Of a stretch of 64,000 bases of DNA, positions 42,501-50,263 are shown in pieces (the stretch's first letter is position 1; every line of letters starts with the position of its first letter). A program made the position numbers and the translations under genes. This DNA comes from Clostridia bacterium (GTDB taxonomy: Bacteria; Bacillota; Clostridia; Oscillospirales; Acutalibacteraceae): the NCBI GenBank assembly GCA_017513525.1, contig JAFXFC010000001.1, positions 1-64,000 on the forward strand, in the 5' to 3' direction. The notes below the pieces were generated by a model, which saw nothing but the letters and a program-made list of their open reading frames with translations, was not told where the DNA came from and did no database searches.

Positions 42501-43597
42501 CATTTATTTTCTACATATTCACAGAATGCGTACATATCCTTAATTTCAAGAACTGTGCCGTCATCGAGAGTTACATCGCCGTTCCAGAGACCGTGCACCT
42601 GATGTGTGTGCATTCTTGCAATGTTAAGTACATTCGTGTCGGAGTGGTTATCGTAATAAGGTGTCATTGTGAGATTAAAGCGTCCGTCTTCTGAAATGAA
42701 TTTCCATTCATTCATGAATTTGTCGGGCTTCGGGAATACCTCAACATCAACGGCACCTATCTTATGAGCCTTGCCGTCATAGAAGAGTGCTGTTTCCGTG
42801 GCATTGCTTTCGTCACCGATTGCCCATGTTATTTCAAAGCCGAAAACATGCTTTTCGCCTTTTTCGTCCTTAAGATATGTTGAGCCGTTGCCCCAGTACC
42901 ATACCATTTCGTGGGGAGTGTTTACTCTGCCCCAGTCAAGAGCACAGAAGGTATCAGTTTTCTTGAACTGATAAACGGTATTGCCTACTTTATATGTACC
43001 CTCACACGGCATACAGTTCTGCTTTGTTGTCATAAAGTATTTTTTCGGATTATTTTCAAAGGGAAGAACAGTTGTTATATTTTCAAGGCCTTCGGGGATA
43101 TCCATTGTAAAGTTACATTCAATGAATGAACCCTTGTGAGGCTTTTTGAAATAGAGTGTTCTTTTGTTTTCTCTTGTATCGAATATTACATGGGCGGAGC
43201 CGACCTTTGCTTCAAAGTAGTTGGGAACATCGCCCTTGGGGGGAAGAATATATTTACTTTCGCCGCCGACAAAAAGGGAAGTAGCATCCGCTATTTTCTT
43301 GCCGTTTTTAAGGTCAACAAGTACGGCAGAAACATAACCGCCGAAAGAAATGTTTGCAAATGATATCTGCACCATATAATTACGGTTGCCGAGCTGATAG
43401 AAGTCCCATTCCTTTTTTCTTATTTTGGGAGATGATAAATTTCTGTCATACTCGAATACATTGTGTCTTGCCCAGCCTTTTGCAAGCAAGGTACCGTCGT
43501 CACCTAAAAGTCTTGTAGGCTCCGTGTATTCTGTCTGTTTAGATTTTTCCTTCCACTGTGAAAAAGGAATATAAGTTCTGTCGGTTTTTTTGCTCAT
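42497..43597 (-). CDS. DUF2804 family protein, paralogue 2
   Basis: A 366-residue DUF2804 protein nearly co-linear with the copy at 19.4 kb: YIPFSQWKEKSKQTEYTE, DGTLLAKGWARHNVFEYDRN, MTTKQNCMPCEGTYKV, WGRVNTPHEMVWYWGNGS, FGFEITWAIGDESNATETAL. The two differ mainly in surface loops and share every conserved Cys/Trp/Asp position I can see. Unlike the first copy it is transcribed alone. It probably arose by duplication within this lineage. No signal peptide; activity unknown. Confidence 0.85.
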   Translation of the reverse strand: MSKKTDRTYIPFSQWKEKSKQTEYTEPTRLLGDDGTLLAKGWARHNVFEYDRNLSSPKIRKKEWDFYQLGNRNYMVQISFANISFGGYVSAVLVDLKNGKKIADATSLFVGGESKYILPPKGDVPNYFEAKVGSAHVIFDTRENKRTLYFKKPHKGSFIECNFTMDIPEGLENITTVLPFENNPKKYFMTTKQNCMPCEGTYKVGNTVYQFKKTDTFCALDWGRVNTPHEMVWYWGNGSTYLKDEKGEKHVFGFEITWAIGDESNATETALFYDGKAHKIGAVDVEVFPKPDKFMNEWKFISEDGRFNLTMTPYYDNHSDTNVLNIARMHTHQVHGLWNGDVTLDDGTVLEIKDMYAFCEYVENKW

Positions 43598-43695
43598 AAT
43601 ATCACATCCTTAAAAAGTTATCGGTGTTATTTCCATTTTAACAGAAATAACAAAGTAAAATCAATATATATTAATAACTTTGTGTCAGTAAAAAA

Positions 43696-43722
43696 GGAAG
43701 CTCCTGTAGTAGGGAGCTTCCC
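43696..43722 (-). terminator. Terminator after metallophosphoesterase gene
   Basis: GGAAGCTCC-tgtagta-GGGAGCTTCC stem; on the minus strand it is followed by TTTTTTACTG. Confidence 0.8.
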
Positions 43723-43731
43723 GAAAATATT

Positions 43732-45450
43732 TTATTTATTGATTCCGAAAATTTTAAAGAAGATTATGAAGAAGTTTTCAATGTAAAGCTTAAGTTTGTT
43801 GACTATGTTTGTTAAGTTCGCGAAAATGTTGTCTGCATTTTTGCCGTCAATTCCGTAGCCTTCTATAGTTCCGTTGTTGTCGTTTACTCCGTCTGAATCG
43901 AATGCGAATTCATAAAGAAGGGGAGATACGAGAGCTACAAGGAAATACTGACCGTAGGTAACACCGCCGAAAGCATCAGAAGCAATCTTTGTGAATTCTT
44001 TTGCCATGTCGCCTGAGCCGCCCATTTTTTCAATAAGAGCATTTGCTGCACCTAAGAAAATTTCGTCATTTACGGTGGAAAGGTCATCCTTAAGAATAAG
44101 AGCTACTGTTCTGAGAAGTATTGTAACCTCTGTGCTGAAAAGGTCGAAGGCTTCTTCGCCTGCATAGTGCCAGGAAACGAGATCTGTTGCAAGATCCCAA
44201 CCTGTTTCATAGGAGCTGTCGGGGATATCTATGTTATATTCCTTACCTAATTCCTGAACGGAGTTTTCACCGTAAAGGGGCATTCTGAGAAGCTTTATAA
44301 GCTCACCCACTGCGGTGGAAACAAGAGGATAGAATATGGAATCTTCAGCAATTCCCATTTTTTCCATTGAAAGAGAAAGCTCAAGTCTGTACTGAATACC
44401 TGCCTTTAAGAAGCCCTTTGCATAGGCATTGAGTCCCTCATTCATAAGGGATATCTGATCCTCTGTGTAGCCTTTAACAGCTGCAGTGAGAGCAGATGTG
44501 TCTATTTCATCAACTGTTCTTGTTTCATATGTTATCTCTTCTTCGTTAAGATAGAATACCTTATACTGAAGAGGATACATTGAAAGAGCGGTATTTGCAA
44601 AGTCATATATCTTGTTGCCGAGAGGTGTTGTGTAGGATGTTACATCGGAGCAATGCTCGTGACCTGAAAAAACTATCTGAATACCGTGATCGGCAAAAAG
44701 AGTAGCTGTTGTATAGTGGAAACGGACAATGAAGTTACGGCTTAAAATTCTCTGCACGGGAAGGTGGTCGAGAAGATTATGGTGCATCATAAGAATGGGG
44801 TATCTGCCCTCGACCTTTGCCTTGTCCGCTTCGTTTATTACCCACATGATCTTTTGGAGAGTCATGCCGTCTTCTGTTGAAACGGTGGGATCACAGCTGT
44901 CAAGAGCAATAAGGCGGTACTTGTCGCCGAGGTTGGCGGTGTAAGAGCCGTTAGCACTATCAACATATAAAGCATCATTGTAACCGAACTCAGCATAAAC
45001 TTCTTTGAAGTTTTCAATTCTGAAATCAGTTTCGGCAGCGCCTACATCGTGGTTGCCGGGGATAACGAAAATATCCTTGCCTGTTTCTGCTTCAAAAGCA
45101 GCGAACTTTTCGGCAACATCATAATGCTCCTGGAAAACTGTTCTGCCGTTATCTGCAAGGTCACCGGGGATGAGAACATACTGAACGGAATCATCCTCTG
45201 CGCACTGCTTGAGGAATTCGTCGATAATAAGTCCGCTTTCATTATCCATAGCGGCTCTGCGGCTTGCATACCAGAAAATTTCATGGTCATTTGTAGCAGT
45301 AAGCTCTTCTTCGGGTACATTATAGTGAAGGTCCGAAGCTACTGCAAAGCCAAGATCTGCCGTTTCCTTTGTAACTGCGGCAAAGGATAAAACGGAAAGT
45401 GTTGAAAGAATAAGTGTGGCTGTAAGAATTACACTGATAAGCTTTTTCAT
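43732..45450 (-). CDS. Exported metallophosphoesterase, paralogue 1
   Basis: A 572-residue exported protein: signal peptide (LISVILTATLILSTLSVLSFA) and a calcineurin-like phosphoesterase domain with VASDLHYNVP, YVLIPGDLADNGR, FVIPGNHDVG, LMMHHNLLDHLP and FSGHEHCSDV, giving the full two-metal site. A helical C-terminal region of about 250 residues follows, ending in YIENFFIIFFKIFGINK, an amphipathic tail shared with three other exported proteins. ATG 45450 with AAGGAG is chosen over GTG 45459. A paralogue lies at the right window edge. Substrate unknown; cell-surface phosphodiesters are plausible. Confidence 0.88.
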   Translation of the reverse strand: MKKLISVILTATLILSTLSVLSFAAVTKETADLGFAVASDLHYNVPEEELTATNDHEIFWYASRRAAMDNESGLIIDEFLKQCAEDDSVQYVLIPGDLADNGRTVFQEHYDVAEKFAAFEAETGKDIFVIPGNHDVGAAETDFRIENFKEVYAEFGYNDALYVDSANGSYTANLGDKYRLIALDSCDPTVSTEDGMTLQKIMWVINEADKAKVEGRYPILMMHHNLLDHLPVQRILSRNFIVRFHYTTATLFADHGIQIVFSGHEHCSDVTSYTTPLGNKIYDFANTALSMYPLQYKVFYLNEEEITYETRTVDEIDTSALTAAVKGYTEDQISLMNEGLNAYAKGFLKAGIQYRLELSLSMEKMGIAEDSIFYPLVSTAVGELIKLLRMPLYGENSVQELGKEYNIDIPDSSYETGWDLATDLVSWHYAGEEAFDLFSTEVTILLRTVALILKDDLSTVNDEIFLGAANALIEKMGGSGDMAKEFTKIASDAFGGVTYGQYFLVALVSPLLYEFAFDSDGVNDNNGTIEGYGIDGKNADNIFANLTNIVNKLKLYIENFFIIFFKIFGINK

Positions 45451-45613
45451 TTTCTGCACTCCTTAACATGATTTGATGTAATTATAACAAATATTTTTAT
45501 ATTTGTATATATTTTTTTGAAAAATATAGAAAGATACACCAAAAAAGTAAACTGACGGGTTATTGAAAAACAAAAGGTTTCAGCGTAAACTTTTAAGTGA
45601 AGGAGGTGCTGAA

Positions 45614-46141
45614 ATGGATAATTTATCTGTAGGAAAGCAAATAGCACTTTTAAGAGCGAATAAGGGTCTTACTCAGGCTGAAATCGGAGAACGGTTGGGT
45701 GTCAGCTTTCAGGCTGTTTCAAAATGGGAAAGAGGAGAAACTCTTCCTGATATTTCTTTGCTGCCGCTGCTTTCTGATGTGCTTGAAACTACAATAGATA
45801 ATATTCTCTTAGGATCTGAAAAAAGCCTTTGTTACCGTGGGAGAATAAAGGTTGAGGATATCATAGAGGGACTTTGCTGTCTGAAACGCATGGGTGAACT
45901 TATGGGTAAAGAAAATATAATTTATCTTCATGCCATTGACGGGATAAATACGGGGATGAACACAGATATAGGTGAAGCCTTTATAAATGACCGTGTTTTT
46001 GAGGCATTTGTTGCGGAAGCTGTCATTCAGAGCCTTAAAGCGGGTTATTATGTTGATATAACGGACATAAACCGACATTTCAAATATTCTCATTTCAGAG
46101 ATATTGTAAGAAACTTTGCAAAAAAATACGGAATAAGCTAA
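45614..46141 (+). CDS. XRE-family transcription regulator
   Basis: A 175-residue protein with an N-terminal Cro/CI-type HTH (SVGKQIALLRANKGLTQAEI, LGVSFQAVSKWERGETLPDI) and a C-terminal part of about 100 residues of unknown fold that may sense a ligand or mediate dimerisation. ATG 45614 follows AAGGAGGTG. It is divergent from the metallophosphoesterase gene with 160 bp between, so it could control that gene or itself. A strong terminator separates it from spoIIE. Confidence 0.85.
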   Translation: MDNLSVGKQIALLRANKGLTQAEIGERLGVSFQAVSKWERGETLPDISLLPLLSDVLETTIDNILLGSEKSLCYRGRIKVEDIIEGLCCLKRMGELMGKENIIYLHAIDGINTGMNTDIGEAFINDRVFEAFVAEAVIQSLKAGYYVDITDINRHFKYSHFRDIVRNFAKKYGIS

Positions 46142-46145
46142 AAAG

Positions 46146-46195
46146 GGTTTGTATCAATTACATCGCAGATAATGTTTTGATACAAACCTTTTTTT
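46146..46195. terminator. Terminator between XRE gene and spoIIE
   Basis: GGTTTGTATCAA and TTGATACAAACC, a perfect 12-bp stem with a 19-nt loop, followed by T7 on the plus strand. Confidence 0.85.
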
Positions 46196-46200
46196 CTGAA

Positions 46201-48519
46201 TCAGTTTTCCAATATTTTTACACAGGTGACTGTTATGTCGTCATGTTTTCCCGAGGGGGACATTTCGAGAGCTTTCTGAACTGCCATGGAGGAAAGCACG
46301 GCAGCATCTGCATTTTTATTGCTCTGAATTATTTCCTTAAAGCAAATATGCGGTACTATTGCCGCACCGTCAGACATAATAAAAACAATATCTCCCGCAG
46401 AAAGCGATATTTCACTTTTTTCAAAAGCAGTTTCTTTGAGTATTCCTAAAGGCATAGAGCTTTTTTCCACAACCAGAGTTTTTTCCGCTTTCTTTATAAC
46501 GGAAAAAGAAGCTCCTGCTTTGAAAAATTCGGTGTTTCCCGTATCAAGCTCTATTTTGAGTATATCAAGAGTTGAAAGAGTTTCTTCCGCCGATTTTACG
46601 AGAAGTGCACAGTTTACTGCTTCAAGGGCACTTTCGGGAGAAAAGCCGGCACGCATAAGTCTTGACATAAGATTGCAGGTCATGACTGAGTCTATTGCGG
46701 CTCTGGCTCCCGAGCCCATACCGTCACTTAAAACTGCATAAAAGTTTCCCGTGCCGTCAAAAAAGCACTGAGAGGTATCACCGCACAGGCTTTCACCTGC
46801 TCCCGTGTGTGAGGCGGTATAGTATTCTACGGTAAATTTTCCCTCTTCGCAAAAGCTTAATACCGTGCCTTCTTTTGAATATTCATCGGCAACGGGCGGA
46901 AGATAGTATTTTCCCGTGGCTTCAAAAATATTTTCAAGAAGTATGTCCATATCGTGGATAACGGGAACATGGGTGCAGTAGACCTGAAGTGTGCTTTTGC
47001 CCGTAAGGGATGTAAAAGCGCTGATACCTGCAACACTAAAGCCCATTTCCTTGAAAACAGGCATGAGTGTTACTGCCTGCATGGGGTCGGAATCGGGAAT
47101 ATTACAAAGATTTTCTGCCGCATCCTCAAGAAGTCCGCCGAGACTATAGAACTGTCTTGCGGCGGCTTTTTTTGCGTCAAATATTTCCTGCCGTGAAACT
47201 AGTTTTGCAAGATATTCGTAATAGGCTCTGTTAAAGCTATCGGTAATTTTGTCAGGCATACGACAAACGATACTCAGGCGGTCTGGCAGATCTTCTTTTA
47301 AGAGCTGTTCATTTTCCTGAAGAGTGATATTCGCCTTTCTGAATGCTTTTTCCGTTAGTTCCCGGCATTTATTCCAGCAGAATTCGTATTTCGTACATTC
47401 CTTACATATATCTTCCTTGACCGTTTCGGGTAACAACTCCTGAGAAGGCTTGTCTGTTTTTTGCAGAAGATCTGACACGGCGCTGACAGAGCCTGAAATG
47501 TCTCTTACAGCCTTTGCCGAGCGTTTCAGTATAAAGTGAAGGGATCTTCCTTTTTCTTCACTGAATGTGTCACGGCTCAAGGGCATCACAAAATCCGCAA
47601 ACCGCAAGAGTATATTTTCGGGTACAAAAACGAAGACGACACCCGAAAGAGCTGTTTCTGCAATCGCTATCATTGCAGTAGCACCGTCACCTTTTAATAT
47701 GAGAGAAAGCGCCGAGGAGACAACAAGGCTCAATGCTACGGGTACTTTTCCGTATATTCCCGTAAGTCCTGTTATAAGACCTGTAAGTATAAAAGACAGC
47801 ATGAGCTGAGGATGATTTTCATTGAAGCCGAGTGTTAATGCTGCGCATATACCGGCAATTGAAGAAGCCGCTTCTTTTCCGCACAAAGCAAAAAGCATTA
47901 TGATGAAATATGCCAGAACTCTTGCGGGAGAAAAACCGAAAACGGAAAACCTTTCAACGGATAATAAAAGTATGCAGCCGAAAAATATTGTGGCTATAGT
48001 ATCTGTAGGAGCAAAGTATGTGCCTTTTTTTCTTAATGCCGAAACGGTAAATACTCTCACGGTAAAGCAGGAGAATGCACCTGAGATAAGAGCCTCGCAC
48101 AGACACATTATAATATATGAATTTTCACCGCCCACGGCGAAAAATACCGCAAGTGAAGAAACAAATGAAGCGATAACGGGAGTAAGTACAGAAAAAATAA
48201 TGCGGTGCTTGGTTATTTTTTCTTCAAGAGTCAGTCTTATAAGCACAATAAGGCAGATGCTTGCCACGAACCGCATGGAATCAAAAAGTCCGAAAAAGAC
48301 TACATATCCCAAAGCCGCGCCCACTGCCGAAACTATCAGATATTTATTTATCACTCCCGCAAGAAAGCCTGTCCCGAACGGAGATATTCCCCCTGCAAAG
48401 GAAATGCCGCCGAAAAGAAAGCTCATGACAAAAAATGCGCCTTGTAAAAAGACGGATTCTATAAGTGAAATATTTTCTGCTGTTAAAATTCCGCTTAGCC
48501 TGTTTTTTAATTTCTCCAT
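46201..48519 (-). CDS. spoIIE: Stage II sporulation protein E
   Basis: A 772-residue SpoIIE: an N-terminal membrane part of about ten helices (LQGAFFVMSFLFGGISFAGG onward), a central regulatory region with a Cys cluster (CKECTKYEFCWNKCRE), and a C-terminal PP2C-type phosphatase with LCGDTSQCFF, YAVLSDGMGSGARAA and IVFIMSDGAAIV metal-binding Asp motifs. It dephosphorylates SpoIIAA to free sigma-F in the forespore and works at the asymmetric septum. Its presence shows that the organism's lineage forms, or recently formed, endospores. GAGGACTG precedes the ATG. Confidence 0.92.
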   Translation of the reverse strand: MEKLKNRLSGILTAENISLIESVFLQGAFFVMSFLFGGISFAGGISPFGTGFLAGVINKYLIVSAVGAALGYVVFFGLFDSMRFVASICLIVLIRLTLEEKITKHRIIFSVLTPVIASFVSSLAVFFAVGGENSYIIMCLCEALISGAFSCFTVRVFTVSALRKKGTYFAPTDTIATIFFGCILLLSVERFSVFGFSPARVLAYFIIMLFALCGKEAASSIAGICAALTLGFNENHPQLMLSFILTGLITGLTGIYGKVPVALSLVVSSALSLILKGDGATAMIAIAETALSGVVFVFVPENILLRFADFVMPLSRDTFSEEKGRSLHFILKRSAKAVRDISGSVSAVSDLLQKTDKPSQELLPETVKEDICKECTKYEFCWNKCRELTEKAFRKANITLQENEQLLKEDLPDRLSIVCRMPDKITDSFNRAYYEYLAKLVSRQEIFDAKKAAARQFYSLGGLLEDAAENLCNIPDSDPMQAVTLMPVFKEMGFSVAGISAFTSLTGKSTLQVYCTHVPVIHDMDILLENIFEATGKYYLPPVADEYSKEGTVLSFCEEGKFTVEYYTASHTGAGESLCGDTSQCFFDGTGNFYAVLSDGMGSGARAAIDSVMTCNLMSRLMRAGFSPESALEAVNCALLVKSAEETLSTLDILKIELDTGNTEFFKAGASFSVIKKAEKTLVVEKSSMPLGILKETAFEKSEISLSAGDIVFIMSDGAAIVPHICFKEIIQSNKNADAAVLSSMAVQKALEMSPSGKHDDITVTCVKILEN

Positions 48520-48629
48520 GTTTTTCAGTCCTCATTATTATACTTCTCATTAAATAATACTCCGAAGCATTTACGAAAACTGTCTTATATGCACCGCTAA
48601 ATTTGTCATATAGGAGATTTTTAGGCAAA

Positions 48630-48662
48630 AAAACGGCTGAAGTAAAAAACTACTTCAGCCAT
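48630..48662 (-). terminator. Terminator after GPH symporter gene
   Basis: GGCTGAAGT and ACTTCAGCC stem; on the minus strand it is followed by GTTTTTTTG. Confidence 0.85.
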
Positions 48663-48680
48663 TAAAAATATTTACTTTAA

Positions 48681-50039
48681 TTATGCAACCTTTTCTTCAA
48701 CCTGTTTCTTTTCCTTTATGTTATAGAAGAAGAACAGAACGAGGAAGGATGCAATAACGCCTACTGTCATTACAAGAAGGTACATATTCTTGATGTTGAG
48801 AGCGGTTTCTGCTGTCTGTGCAGCGCCGAGATCTTCAACATATCCGCAAGCAGCAAGAGCCAGAGCTGAGAAAGAAGAGCCGATACCCTGTGCAAATTTT
48901 CTGAAGAAGGAATAAATAGCATATGTAGAGCCTTCTTCTTTTATGCCTGTTTTTTCATAGCCGTAGTCGATACAGTCAACAACCATAGCCCAAACGATGA
49001 TACCAAAGCCAGCATTACTTAAGAATACGAACATGAGGCCTACCATCCAGATTATCATGGAGGAGGAAGCGGCGGGCTCAAGGGGAAGAAGAAGCATAAT
49101 AACACCTGCTACAGAGCCTATAAGGTTTACAGCAAGTAAGAAGCCTCTTTTTCCTATCTTCTTTGTGATAATACCTACTAAGGGCATAACAATTATCATG
49201 GGAAGATATGAAACATAGTTTGCGATAGTTAAAAGCTCGGTATTATGGAAATAAGACTGGAATATGATCTGATTTACGGATGTCATAGACATAAAGCAGA
49301 CAATATTGATAACTGAAAGGAAGCAAAGAGCAAGCAGAGGCTTATTCTTGATAAATGCCTTGATAGTTGTACCGTAATTGAATTTTTCTTTTTGTTCAAC
49401 TACCTGAACTCTTTCGGTAACAAGAGTTCTTACAAGCATAAAGCCTATGAAGCCTATAACGGAGCATACAAGAGCTATCCATACCATTGTATCGCCCTTA
49501 ATATCATCGTTTTCATCATAAATAAGAAGGGGGAGAAGCATAAGAGGGCCCTGTGCAAGACCTGCACCGATACTTCTGAAGGTGGAGAGGTTTGTACGCT
49601 TGCCGGGATCGTCTGTGATAGCAGAGTGCATAGCGCCGTAGGGAACATTTGCAGTGGTGTAGGCTACTGACCATACACAGTAAGCAATAAGACAGTAAGC
49701 TACCTTTAAGCCGTAGCTCATACCTGCGAGAGGTAAGAATGTAAGAGTGGTGCAAATAACGAGCATAAGACCGCCTATTGTGATCCAGGGAGTAAATTTA
49801 CTTTTCTGGCTGAGTCTTACTCTGTCAACAAGACCGCCGATAAGCGGGTCATTGATAGCATCCCAGATTTTACCTACAATAATTATCCATGCCCAGTCCT
49901 GAAGAGAAACTCCGATATACTGGGTAAAAAACAGCATCATGTAGTTTGTTGTAAGAGCAAAGCTCATGTTACAACCGAAGTCACCCATAGCGTAACCGAA
50001 ATAATCTCTCATACCTACGGGACGAACTGCCTTATTCAT
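48681..50039 (-). CDS. GPH-family sugar:cation symporter (MFS)
   Basis: A 452-residue 12-TM carrier of the glycoside-pentoside-hexuronide family: MRDYFGYAMGDFGCNMSFAL at the start, KIWDAINDPLIGGLVDRVRL (the conserved D-NDP-G-D motif for cation and sugar coupling) and AYTTANVPYGAMHSAITDDP. The second half carries GIKEEGSTYAIYSFFRKFAQ, also conserved. It imports oligosaccharides or glycosides with Na or H. AAAGGATG sets the start. Transcribed alone; no glycosidase gene is adjacent. Confidence 0.9.
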   Translation of the reverse strand: MNKAVRPVGMRDYFGYAMGDFGCNMSFALTTNYMMLFFTQYIGVSLQDWAWIIIVGKIWDAINDPLIGGLVDRVRLSQKSKFTPWITIGGLMLVICTTLTFLPLAGMSYGLKVAYCLIAYCVWSVAYTTANVPYGAMHSAITDDPGKRTNLSTFRSIGAGLAQGPLMLLPLLIYDENDDIKGDTMVWIALVCSVIGFIGFMLVRTLVTERVQVVEQKEKFNYGTTIKAFIKNKPLLALCFLSVINIVCFMSMTSVNQIIFQSYFHNTELLTIANYVSYLPMIIVMPLVGIITKKIGKRGFLLAVNLIGSVAGVIMLLLPLEPAASSSMIIWMVGLMFVFLSNAGFGIIVWAMVVDCIDYGYEKTGIKEEGSTYAIYSFFRKFAQGIGSSFSALALAACGYVEDLGAAQTAETALNIKNMYLLVMTVGVIASFLVLFFFYNIKEKKQVEEKVA

Positions 50040-50227
50040 AAGAAATCATCCTTTCTTTTTATTATTTTCATTATAGCAAATGGAACTCAATATATCAACT
50101 GTAAAATAAAAGTTGTTTTTTGTTTTGTGGTTAACCTTATTCAGCTTAAATCAGGCAGTCTGAATATGTTAGAGTTCGCAAGAATGTGCGACAAAGAGTA
50201 AAAATTTTTGGAGCTTCCGGAGAAATG

Positions 50228-50256
50228 AAAAAGGGAACGTTTTTTTTCGTTCCCTC
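50228..50256 (-). terminator. Terminator after transglutaminase-like gene
   Basis: AGGGAACG-tttttt-CGTTCCCT stem. A similar stem (AAGGGAACGG/CCGTTCCCTT) ends the zinc-ribbon gene at 52820-52845, with matching flanks (AATGAAA), so the two terminators may be duplicates. Confidence 0.75.
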
Positions 50257-50263
50257 GAGAATT

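Noticed and set aside
47822..48553. 243-codon open frame antisense to spoIIE
   Set aside because: It lies within the membrane-coding part of spoIIE; long antisense frames arise from codon bias, and it has no ribosome binding site.
46201..50039. Phage or integrative element around spoIIE
   Set aside because: All genes are chromosomal in type; no integrase, capsid or conjugation gene and no flanking repeats.
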